Positions 1-8,207 of a stretch of DNA of 20,398 nt are shown piece after piece. A program made the position numbers and the translations under genes. The DNA is from Nemertoderma westbladi (lineage: Eukaryota > Xenacoelomorpha > Nemertodermatida > Nemertodermatidae): assembly GCA_032718475.1 (NCBI GenBank), contig JAUCBJ010000344.1, forward strand, positions 1-20,398. The letters are read 5' to 3'. Each line of letters opens with the position of its first letter. Position 1 is the stretch's first letter. The notes beneath the pieces were generated by a model. It made no database searches, was not told the DNA's origin, and worked only from the letters and a program-made list of their open reading frames with translations.

Positions 1-109
1 ATAAAATTCATAAAGTCATGTATAAAACAGAACATTGACTATTAAAGAATTACTATTAAATAACATCCCAGATCTGTATGCATTGGAATCACCCTAATTC
101 TACCGCTAG

Positions 110-1540
110 CTTTGCATCCGTCTAAGTAGCCTTATAAATCTCTCTATAACCCAAGGATTCTTCCCCAAATCACTGCAAATAGCTAAAATTATTCCGTCCT
201 TTAAAACCGAAGATCCAACGGACCCAAACAATTACCGTCCAATTTCACTCCTGCCGATTTTAAGTAAAACATTTGAACAGATAATAAATTCGCAACTACA
301 GTCTTACATCTCCAAATACTTCATCCTGTCAAACTCTCAATATGGTTTTCGCCCTAAAACATCAACGTCGCACGCTCTCCTCTCAGTCATTGAAAAAATT
401 CATAAAGCACTAGACCAGAAACAATCAACCTGCGCTATTTACATTGATCTAAAAAAGGCCTTTGATACAATCAACCACAAAATCCTACTAAATAAACTAG
501 AATGCTATGGCGTACGCGGGCTCCCTCTAAAACTAATTGCTAGCTTTCTATCATCCCGATTACAGTACGTATCCTTAGACTCTCGCTGCTCCTCTCTACT
601 CCCTCTCCTCTGTGGGCTACCACAAGGAGGAGTACTCTCTCCTTTACTTTTCCTCCTTTATATTAATGATCTACCTAATGCCACTACCCTTCTATCAACT
701 TTATTCGCTGATGATACGACACTCTTCCAATCCGGCAACAATATAACTCATCTAATTAATAATATTAATTCTGAATTAAATAACGTTGCTGATTGGCTGA
801 TTGAAAATCGTCTATCACTAAATCTAAAAAAAACTGAAACCACTGTATTCTCCAACATATTAAAAAATTCCCAGGATATTAACAGATTAAAAATTAATAA
901 CCAAAATATAACACTTACAAATAGTACTAAATTCTTAGGAATTTACGTAGACAATAAATTAAACTGGCAAATACACATAAAATATATACTATCTAAAATT
1001 TCCAAAACTGCCGGTATATTTTATAAATTACGTCATATATTCCCATTACACATCAATAGGCAACTATATTTCACTCTAATTCATCCCTATCTCAATTACG
1101 GCATTATACTATGGGGTAGTGCGCATTCTACTACACTAAATCCCTTACGGACAAAAATTAATAAAATAGTTAGGTGTATTACCTTCAACCGCTATAGATC
1201 TACAGCTCAACCTATCTATAAATCCCTATCTATTCTCCCTTTAGACTTGCTATATAAACTCCAAGTAGGCATCTTTATGTTCAAGATTAATAATAATATA
1301 ATAACAAATCAAACACTACAGAACTTATTTAGGAAATCCTCAACTATACATAAATATAATACACGCTCAGCGGCTCGCGGTGACTATTACATAGATACTG
1401 TACGACTAGACTCTTCACAGCGATCCATGAGTTTTCAAGGTCCTGATGTCTGGAATAAATTACCACCGCAAATAAAAAACTCAACTTCAAAAAATTCATT
1501 TGTAAAAAAACTAAAAACATACTTACTGGAATCGCTTTAA
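110..1540 (+). CDS. Reverse transcriptase, C-terminal 476 codons, partial
   Basis: This frame is open from just after a TAG at 107-109 to the TAA at 1538-1540. RT landmarks occur in order: NYRPISLLP (230-256), YGFRPKTST, the motif A block YIDLKKAFDTINH (from 440), GLPQGGVLSP (614-643), the catalytic FADD box (704-715), FLGIYVD (from 932), and a C-terminal tail with FQGPDVWNKLPPQI (from 1433), common in CR1/L2/Jockey-like elements. All catalytic aspartates of motifs A and C are present. Likely homology upstream (FASV just before 119) lies in another frame, so one frameshift near 118-122 is inferred. The frame has no ATG, GTG or TTG before 1247, so start-codon-based callers see only the last 97 codons. 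With no start and no endonuclease, the copy is probably not autonomous. Confidence 0.85.
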   Translation, partial: LCIRLSSLINLSITQGFFPKSLQIAKIIPSFKTEDPTDPNNYRPISLLPILSKTFEQIINSQLQSYISKYFILSNSQYGFRPKTSTSHALLSVIEKIHKALDQKQSTCAIYIDLKKAFDTINHKILLNKLECYGVRGLPLKLIASFLSSRLQYVSLDSRCSSLLPLLCGLPQGGVLSPLLFLLYINDLPNATTLLSTLFADDTTLFQSGNNITHLINNINSELNNVADWLIENRLSLNLKKTETTVFSNILKNSQDINRLKINNQNITLTNSTKFLGIYVDNKLNWQIHIKYILSKISKTAGIFYKLRHIFPLHINRQLYFTLIHPYLNYGIILWGSAHSTTLNPLRTKINKIVRCITFNRYRSTAQPIYKSLSILPLDLLYKLQVGIFMFKINNNIITNQTLQNLFRKSSTIHKYNTRSAARGDYYIDTVRLDSSQRSMSFQGPDVWNKLPPQIKNSTSKNSFVKKLKTYLLESL

Positions 1541-1617
1541 TAAAATTTACTTTTGTTTTTATGGTTTTTATTTAACAAATTGTAACGATGAATCCTCACT
1601 TTAATTAATACAGTGAA

Positions 1618-1645
1618 TATATTAACTATATTAACTATATTAACT
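1618..1645 (+). repeat. 9-bp tandem repeat (ATTAACTAT)x3
   Basis: ATTAACTAT occurs at 1621-1629 and 1630-1638, with a partial third copy at 1639-1645, preceded by TAT. It lies about 80 bp after the retrotransposon stop codon and is plausibly the short 3'-terminal repeat of that element. Confidence 0.75.
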
Positions 1646-1787
1646 ACAGCTTACGTATCGCGCATAGCGGTAATCTATATATGAACGGTATAGACATGAG
1701 TCCCACGATCTAACTAATTAATAAAATTTACTTATTAAAATCCTATCTAACATCCTATCGAATCACGAGTAAGTAAGTAAAGAACGA

Positions 1788-1821
1788 CCCCCCCCCCCCC
1801 CACCCCCCACCCCCCGCCCCC
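1788..1821. repeat. Interrupted poly-C tract
   Basis: Fourteen consecutive C (1788-1801) are followed by C6, C6 and C5 blocks separated by single A, A and G. The complementary strand has four G-runs in 34 bp and could form a G-quadruplex (inference). Confidence 0.9.
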
Positions 1822-1915
1822 ATAGCATTACAGTGTGTACAGTTGGGCTATACTAGCTCTGCTATTGCCCAAATGTACGTGCATTCTATATTATACAACC
1901 AATAATTAATCGTTG

Positions 1916-2004
1916 TTATGTTATGTTATGTAATGTAATGTTAATGTAATGTTATGAAAGAAATAATTAAAGTTATTAAAGTTATATTATTAAAGTTATT
2001 AAAG
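1916..2004 (+). repeat. TTATG / TAATG and TTAAAGT microsatellites
   Basis: TTATG is repeated three times at 1916-1930, followed by degenerate TAATG and TTATG units to about 1956. From about 1966 a second simple repeat based on ATTAAAGTT runs to about 2004. No coding potential is seen. Confidence 0.7.
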
Positions 2005-3390
2005 TGTCTATATTTGATGAAATTAAATGAAATAAATTTTGCGTGGGGAGACACAGCAGTTCTCCATTCACATCCTTTATATAAACACAGAATATTTATT
2101 TAGTAGATTTGCGATACCGGTACAAACGACCAACAAGGCGATAACAGGTATGGATTAACGTTGTCTGTCTTTATACTGATATATGCGAACACCACAAATA
2201 CCACGTCCACTCCACCCACCCTACATGACATACTATACAGCTATACGGTTGGCCTTTCCAAACTCTTTATACTCGATTTCGATTATACATTATGCAAAAA
2301 CTATAACAATACACCAAACAATGTATAGATAATGTCCAACGTAACATACAGATTACCCAGTTTCACCTTGGTATACATGCAATTATTATAACCTAATAAT
2401 AATTCACTGTAGTAGGCCCTTCATAAATACATATTTTGTATTTATTTTTACTCTGCACACTGATATTTAACTGCCGATTAGAAAGAATGTTGATTATCTA
2501 GATTTTTTATTTCATTATAGGAAAATCGTTCCAATTTTTAATGATGTTAAAAAGAAAGTTGGCCTATCCTGGAATACATGATACTCCGAATTTCTTCACA
2601 TTGTATTTAATATAAGCCTATATTTTTTTTTATTTACAATGCTACGCAATTTAAGCTCAACTATCGCTACTCTCAGTAGCATATTCCCTTTTTGAAAACA
2701 CTGTGTTGTACCGAAATTCCTGGCAGGGCATAATGAGAGCGGTTAAGTAATATATTTAGCGGCGGTAAATTAAGTCAATTTCAACAATAAATGTCTACAA
2801 TTCAGAATCCAATCCACTCATCCGATTGCTTCCTTATATTTTAGTAATAATTTTACTGTTGAAAATGAACAAATGTTACATTTTGCATTAAAATCCCCGG
2901 AATCCCAATCTTATGGCGCACTTTTATGAAAATTTTCATTTCAGTCACACCTCACGTATTTTTTCTGGAGACGATTATGTAAAGTTAGTTTTTCAATGTA
3001 TTTGGCTGGAAGTTTGTAATTAATACATATGTTACAATTTTGGAAAGGTTTTTTTAATATATTAATATACAACCAGAAATTTACAATTGAAGTTCATGCA
3101 ATGATATGTTATTGAATTAATTTTTAAAAGTAATGTAATTAAAACTTCTATACCACACTTGGTAAATTGAAACCGGGGTTGCTCCCATTGGAATAATAGT
3201 GAGTAAAAACGTTCTGGAACGCAACCCTGTGGGATGGAAAATCGTATTGCCTTTGCATATAATTTCCGGTGTAAACACCGGAAATAATCCGGATAAAATC
3301 CGGATAGAAGTTATAATTTCGTAAAGGGGATATGAATTAGGCCTAGTAAATAATATTCGATTATTTTAAGTTAAATGTTTTGTTAATATT
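2005..3390. other. No gene seen; probable intron of the Ig receptor gene
   Basis: AT-rich DNA with short open frames only. I looked for the missing first half of Ig domain 1 (an acceptor, a Cys-containing beta-strand segment, then a GT donor) and for a signal peptide exon, and saw neither. A perfect 11-bp hairpin, ATTTCCGGTGT with its complement and a 2-nt loop, lies at 3262-3285, followed by two AATCCGGATA copies. Because the receptor exon starts at a splice acceptor, this stretch is most simply read as intron, possibly with the retrotransposon inserted in it. Confidence 0.5.
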
Positions 3391-3411
3391 ATTTTTGTTG
3401 TTTTCATTTAG
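3391..3411 (+). other. Splice acceptor of the Ig receptor exon
   Basis: A T-rich tract (ATTTTTGTTGTTTTCATT) runs straight into TAG at 3409-3411. Read in the receptor frame, that TAG is the first in-frame stop upstream of the open region. The next codon (3412, AAA) starts a run that includes Q-W, matching the conserved Trp of an Ig domain. The exon edge therefore falls at 3411/3412 with a phase-0 junction. Alternative upstream acceptors would bring in the stop. Confidence 0.8.
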
Positions 3412-6400
3412 AAATTTATCCAATGGTATTTGGAAAATCGGCAATTGTTGTGGAAGCCAGAAACGGGAGAGGCTTATGATTTCCAAAATATAAAGATGAC
3501 AAAGGAGGATATTTCCAGATTAGAAATTTCTCAAGTGACAATCGAAAATGAAGGTGTCTACAAATATATAATGAGGAGCCTTGCAATCGATGGGTCTGTT
3601 CAATTCCACTCGGAAAAATTTCACCTGCACGTCATCATATCCCCAGAGGACCCTGTGATAGAGCCTGTGAATGACGGCACATTGACAGTTTCTGTTGACC
3701 AATCATTAAGCTTGATATGCCGTGCTAAGCATGGTAGACCTGCAGCGCTCATTTCCTGGTTCAAAGATGGGGAGGAATTACCACATAGTCAGTTGTCTCG
3801 GCGAAATGTAACGGATGACAATGCAGACACAAATACAGCCGTTGCTGTTCTTACAATTTTGCCGCAACCGAGCGACGATGGAGGTTTATATGAATGCCGC
3901 TCCAGCCATCGTGCCCGTGGAAATCCGGTTTCACGATGGCTAACACTACAAGTACAGTACCCACCAGGACCACCAGAGGTCAGTGGTTACCCAGATGGCA
4001 GCATATCCTACATCGGCTCCACTGTAGTTTTAGCGTGTCACAGCAGCAATGGGAACCCCTCTGCAACCTTCACTTGGTTGCGAAATGCTGCACTCATTGA
4101 AACCAACTCAACTGTTCAGTATGATGATGTTTCTCAAAATATCCTGAGTTTTATCGTGTCATCTGAAGATGCAGGGGCTACTTACTCCTGTCAGATTGGA
4201 AGCCCTTTACTGACTTCTCCAATGTCGGCCTCAGTGCGACTGAAGGTCCATTATCCTCCTCTATCTGTCACTATCAGTGGCGCAGAACGTGTTATAAAAG
4301 CTGATGATGATGTTTCTCTGCAGTGCATCACTGATGTGTCCATCCCTCCTGCCCAAATAGAATGGTACAAAGACAGCAAAATTATAACTAACATACCAAT
4401 ACAAACAGTGGACGGAAATGATATTGATGGATATCACAGTATATCCTCAATCTCAGTGCGTGTTGGTGGCATCAGTGCCACATACACATGCTATGCGACA
4501 AATCCAGAGTTTCCCGGAGATTCGGTGGTGGCTTCTGAGACACTCAGGGTTCAATATCCTCCAGGGGTCCCAGAAATATATGGGGTTACCCCTGGAAATG
4601 GTTTGCACGAAGGCACCCTTGTGACTCTCACCTGCCGCGCACGTAGTGGACACCCTGCTGCTACACTAACTTGGTACCGCAATGGTGAAGCAATACCCGC
4701 ATTGACAAGCATCACAGATGGTGTTGCGAGTAGTCAGGTTTCATTCCGCATTGCTAAAATACATAACAATGCGGTGATTAGTTGTAATGCTTCAAATGCA
4801 GCTCTCGCCGAGCCAGAGACAACACAAGTAACAATTATAGTTTATTTTGCACCTGATATTGTCACTGTTAACGTAGTGAATGGCCCTATGGTTTCTGGTG
4901 AGCGTGGCACTCTAGCTTGTGTCAGTGGGAGTAGTAACCCTGCTCCCAAAATAACTTGGTGGCTCGAGGGGTTAGAAGTGCCACAAAGTGAAACCACTTC
5001 ATACAATCATGCAGATTATGGTGGCCAATCATCTAGCTCCACGCTCATCCTACCTGCAGTCACATCATCCTACCATGGCAGGGTGTACACTTGTCGTGCT
5101 ACCAATCGCCAACTTGGTCAGTCAGCTTCTGGCGATTTATTACTGTCAGTTCACTACCCACCAGAATTTATTGTGTTCGATGATGGAGTTATGAACACAA
5201 TGAATGCTACAAAGGGTGGGATGAGCATTCTAGACTGTGGGGCCACAGCTAACCCAAACAATATAAACTATATATGGTCCAAACAGAATATCCAGTTAGA
5301 AGAGGATGGAAAATACATATTTGACATGAATGGAAAGTTAAGGATTCCCAGCATTGAGTTAAGTGATGGTGGTAGTTACAAATGTGTGGCTTCAAATAGC
5401 ATGGGAGCATCACAGCTGGTCTTTTATCTTGACGTGCAGTACCCACCTTCAATTATTACACAATTTTTTCCAAGCCACAAAGTTGCATCCGTAGGTGATG
5501 ATGTCACATTCACGTGTCGTGTCACAGCCAACCCCCAGCCACCCGGGTTCATTACCTGGCGACGTGGTGGTGGGTTTGCTCTGCCTGAAATGTCTTCAAC
5601 CCAGTCAGAATCTGACCGAGGTGTCTCGGTGCTTAATTTCGCCAAAGTCGTCCTCAATGATGCCGGGGTTTACGACTGTGTTGCTGATAATGGGATACCC
5701 CCAGAAATGAGACAGGGTACTCGCTTGGTGGTCCGTTATGGCCCTATACTAGACAAATCCCGTGAAAAAGTAGCAGGTGAGGTGGGCTCTGACGTCATAT
5801 TGATATGTAAGGCTAATGGGGCTCCTGAGGTCGAATTTTATTGGACAAACTCGCTTGGTATTCGAATAACCAATACAGATAATGGGCGAATCACAGTCCA
5901 TGATAAAGAAATTTTAGAACCTTACAATTTATTCTCTTCGCGTTTAGTTATTAAGGATTTGCACAATGAAGACTTTACATTGTATACATGCACGGCAACT
6001 GTAAGTGGTGTTGGGTATGATGATGACTGGATGACACTTTCTTTAGTAGAGAGGACCCATCCGGACCCACCCATAAATGTTCATGTAGCCAATGATAGCC
6101 ACGATTGGCTGACAGTTCGCTGGACACCAGGCTTCGATGGAGGTCTGCTGCAAACATTCTCAGTTCGTGCCCGGCTTTACCACTCACCCAATTATCTCAT
6201 TGCTGATGATCTAACAACGGAAAAGTCTGAGATCAGACTGAATAATCTGGAACCTGCTACTATCTATGAGATCAGCATTCGCTCCTTCAATGAACTGGGT
6301 TTCAGCCGCTTCTCTAAAGGGACTATAGCGCAGACGACATACCTCCCCACACCCATGGATGAAAACGATATGGACCCTCAACAAGAGCGACAGCTACAGG

Positions 6401-6927
6401 AGAACACTTACATATATATACTAGTAGGGGTCGCGTCATTAGTAGGTGTATTCATCATCAGCATATTGGCTTTAGTCGCATATTTCTACCGCAGAGGGAA
6501 GTTCCGAAGAGATGGGGGAAGCGCGAGTACAGATACACTCGAGATGGCCCGGGCACGTCAGGCCATGTTTATTAACGACGTTCAGAACCACAGGAGTTCA
6601 ACAACATCAACTGATCTTGATCGACACAACTATATGAGTTTCGTCATTGACGATATTCCAAGTGGGTCAACCTCGCAGGATGAGGCATGCAGGAACCGTA
6701 ACAGTCCAATGGTGCAGAATTCAGATGGATACCACAGTATTAGAAGGAACAGCAACAGTCCTGTGGTTAACAAGTATGAAAGTTCTAATGGCCATAGTGA
6801 ACTAATAAAACACTCAGTAGCAGTGCACGCTGGTCCTATTTATCACATACCAGATGTACCGAGTAGAACTTCAGCCACATCTCTCGCGGCAGATCCCAGT
6901 GGTTTTGTGCATTCGTACCGTATATAA
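3412..6927 (+). CDS. Nephrin/Sns-like Ig-superfamily transmembrane adhesion receptor, 5'-partial
   Basis: A type I membrane protein, probably a heterophilic cell-cell adhesion receptor. Codon 1 is set at 3430; six more codons precede it to the splice acceptor, and there is no true start here. Ig1 is partial (to ~67, starting at its Trp). Ig2-Ig9 have Cys/Trp/Cys at 97/110/156, 203/216/254, 299/312/354, 402/415/452, 497/510/555, 603/616/652, 696/710/750 and 793/805/854. Most domains end in a YPP linker, typical of nephrin and Kirre relatives. A fibronectin III domain (~878-971) carries WTPGFDGG, close to the nephrin/Sns version. The membrane helix is ~994-1020, followed by a basic stop-transfer stretch and a 145-residue tail with five tyrosines ending in SYRI. 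Vertebrate nephrin has eight Ig domains plus one FN3; here nine are seen. Other multi-Ig receptors are possible, but the layout and FN3 favour nephrin/Sns. TAA at 6925-6927 ends it; no frameshifts or internal stops occur. Confidence 0.9.
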   Translation, partial: KFIQWYLENRQLLWKPETGEAYDFQNIKMTKEDISRLEISQVTIENEGVYKYIMRSLAIDGSVQFHSEKFHLHVIISPEDPVIEPVNDGTLTVSVDQSLSLICRAKHGRPAALISWFKDGEELPHSQLSRRNVTDDNADTNTAVAVLTILPQPSDDGGLYECRSSHRARGNPVSRWLTLQVQYPPGPPEVSGYPDGSISYIGSTVVLACHSSNGNPSATFTWLRNAALIETNSTVQYDDVSQNILSFIVSSEDAGATYSCQIGSPLLTSPMSASVRLKVHYPPLSVTISGAERVIKADDDVSLQCITDVSIPPAQIEWYKDSKIITNIPIQTVDGNDIDGYHSISSISVRVGGISATYTCYATNPEFPGDSVVASETLRVQYPPGVPEIYGVTPGNGLHEGTLVTLTCRARSGHPAATLTWYRNGEAIPALTSITDGVASSQVSFRIAKIHNNAVISCNASNAALAEPETTQVTIIVYFAPDIVTVNVVNGPMVSGERGTLACVSGSSNPAPKITWWLEGLEVPQSETTSYNHADYGGQSSSSTLILPAVTSSYHGRVYTCRATNRQLGQSASGDLLLSVHYPPEFIVFDDGVMNTMNATKGGMSILDCGATANPNNINYIWSKQNIQLEEDGKYIFDMNGKLRIPSIELSDGGSYKCVASNSMGASQLVFYLDVQYPPSIITQFFPSHKVASVGDDVTFTCRVTANPQPPGFITWRRGGGFALPEMSSTQSESDRGVSVLNFAKVVLNDAGVYDCVADNGIPPEMRQGTRLVVRYGPILDKSREKVAGEVGSDVILICKANGAPEVEFYWTNSLGIRITNTDNGRITVHDKEILEPYNLFSSRLVIKDLHNEDFTLYTCTATVSGVGYDDDWMTLSLVERTHPDPPINVHVANDSHDWLTVRWTPGFDGGLLQTFSVRARLYHSPNYLIADDLTTEKSEIRLNNLEPATIYEISIRSFNELGFSRFSKGTIAQTTYLPTPMDENDMDPQQERQLQENTYIYILVGVASLVGVFIISILALVAYFYRRGKFRRDGGSASTDTLEMARARQAMFINDVQNHRSSTTSTDLDRHNYMSFVIDDIPSGSTSQDEACRNRNSPMVQNSDGYHSIRRNSNSPVVNKYESSNGHSELIKHSVAVHAGPIYHIPDVPSRTSATSLAADPSGFVHSYRI

Positions 6928-7378
6928 ACTTGATTATGAAGCTTTGCAAAGCCTTGACTATCTTTTTCAAATTCGGTCATGTCCAAACAACTTTACGTTT
7001 GTGTACTCACAAGTTACTAAGTTGTGCTCATAACAATCAAATGCTATTAATTTGTGATCAAAACTTGCAACATATGAATTTGTTTTAATTTAATTTCACG
7101 TAAATTTGATCATGTAATAGTCATTCGAAGTAGGACAAATGCAAAATAGATAAAAGTATATTATTCCTGGAGAAAATGTTCCCGGGCACGAGTTACCGTG
7201 GACAAAAGGCACGGGGTTCAACATTTTTAATGTTTGGGCACCATTTGTCGGGGTACCATTTGTCGGGGTACCTTACCATCAAGACCACTAATACGGCATT
7301 AGGCAATTATTATATTCTACATTCTGGAATTTGTTACACTTTATTTGAAAACCTAAATTGTATTAACATAATAATAAA
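6928..7378 (+). other. 3' UTR of the receptor gene with candidate poly(A) signal
   Basis: AT-rich sequence follows the stop codon. The first AATAAA is at 7373-7378 and is the simplest end of the transcript; a second AATAAA at 7810-7815 would give a longer UTR that includes the repeated motif region. There is no poly(A) tract after either signal, so nothing marks the gene as a processed retrocopy. Confidence 0.5.
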
Positions 7379-7710
7379 TTAGTACTTTCTATTCATTTTA
7401 TTTTTATTCTAATTTGATTCGATTTTTTTAATATTATTAGAACATATCCAAGTAAGATATCATTTTGTTATTATTATTTGAATATTTCATTTTTTTTTAA
7501 AGATAAAACAGTGATTCAATAAGCATTATTTTCCCTGTTTCCGGAAGAAATATAGGCCTACCATGAATATAAAATACCTAGAAATGGTCTGTTTGCAAAA
7601 GGTACCCATTAAAATATTATATTGACGGTACATTTTTCCGTTTTACCTCTTGTCCGTGTCGTGTACCTTTTGCCCGTATCCCATCTTACCGGACAGGTTT
7701 TGTCCGGGTA
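7194..7710. repeat. Dispersed degenerate 16-bp motif in both orientations
   Basis: A motif close to ACCTTTTGTCCGGGTA recurs. Forward copies: ACCATTTGTCGGGGTA at 7240-7255 and 7255-7270 (a perfect 15-bp tandem pair), ACCTCTTGTCCGTGTC at 7645-7660, ACCTTTTGCCCGTATC at 7665-7680, AGGTTTTGTCCGGGTA at 7695-7710. Inverted copies: about 7194-7210 and about 7595-7607. The last forward copy is part of a CCGGACA/TGTCCGG stem. The two clusters are separated by about 320 bp of AT-rich DNA, as in an old transposon-derived element with repeated ends. The origin is not identified. Confidence 0.55.
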
Positions 7711-7884
7711 TACTATACATTAAGTTCGAATGCCTTTCATCCGATTATAACCTTTGTCCTACTTCAGTGACATTATATTTCCTATCATACTTATAAATAA
7801 TGTCAAGCGAATAAATATCTGTACAAATATACGGCTATACACCATCCCTATAGTGGCTAGATTGTGGTGCTACGACGCAACCCA

Positions 7885-7905
7885 CCCCCCCCCCCCCCCC
7901 CCCCC
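7885..7905. repeat. Poly-C tract, 21 nt
   Basis: An uninterrupted run of 21 C, preceded by CCCA and followed by short CCCA-type blocks. The minus strand is a long G-run. Confidence 0.9.
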
Positions 7906-8185
7906 ACTCCCACTCCCGACGTGATTTTTCTACAAATCGTAGTGCATCGAGATCGCATGAAATTTAATTGTAGATGGTTTGATCTGTCCTCAACTTACTG
8001 AGGGAGACATATATTATATTTTCGATTTCAATATTTAGCTATAAAAGTTTGATAAAGGTGATTCCGTCAATGTTGTGTAGCAGTCGCAAGGTAAAATTTA
8101 AGAGCGGAAATATTAATAATAAGCGAAGTCAAAATATCTATATTTCCAATTGCATGCGATCACATTACGAATTGTAGACAAGTTA

Positions 8186-8207
8186 GGGGGGGGGGGGGGG
8201 GGGGGGG
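8186..8207. repeat. Poly-G tract, 22 nt
   Basis: An uninterrupted run of 22 G, about 280 bp after the C-run and in the opposite strand orientation. It produces an artificial glycine-rich short frame and is not coding. Confidence 0.9.

Larger units (their letters stand above)
1..1733 (+). mobile_element. Non-LTR retrotransposon, 5'-truncated 3' part (CR1/L2/Jockey group)
   Basis: A LINE-type element that would copy itself by target-primed reverse transcription. What remains is the reverse transcriptase and C-terminal region (110-1540) plus a short AT-rich tail. No endonuclease or ORF1 is visible, so the copy is 5'-truncated or continues left of the window with decay. The tail holds three copies of a 9-bp unit (1618-1645); simple 3' repeats of this kind are typical of CR1/L2-like elements. 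The 15-bp word TAATAAAATTTACTT occurs at the stop codon (1538-1552) and again at 1719-1733. Neither outer boundary nor a target-site duplication could be fixed. The class is secure; the exact clade is inferred from motif style only. Confidence 0.8.

Noticed and set aside
3430-3432. TTG as the start of the receptor coding region
   Set aside because: The frame is open back to 3412 at a splice acceptor, and the extra codons supply the conserved Ig Trp. There is no signal peptide, so the true start is in an upstream exon.
3412-7378. Receptor exon as a simple 5'-truncated retrocopy
   Set aside because: No poly(A) tract or target duplication is seen at the 3' side, the frame is fully intact, and a good acceptor sits exactly at the edge. 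It is kept only as an alternative explanation of intron loss.
7176-7382. 68-codon open frame in the 3' UTR
   Set aside because: It consists of the tandem CCATTTGTCGGGGTA repeat and AT-rich sequence; no protein features.
1788-8207. Facing C-run and G-run (7885 and 8186) as arms of one inverted repeat
   Set aside because: Sequence outside the homopolymers does not match in inverted orientation.
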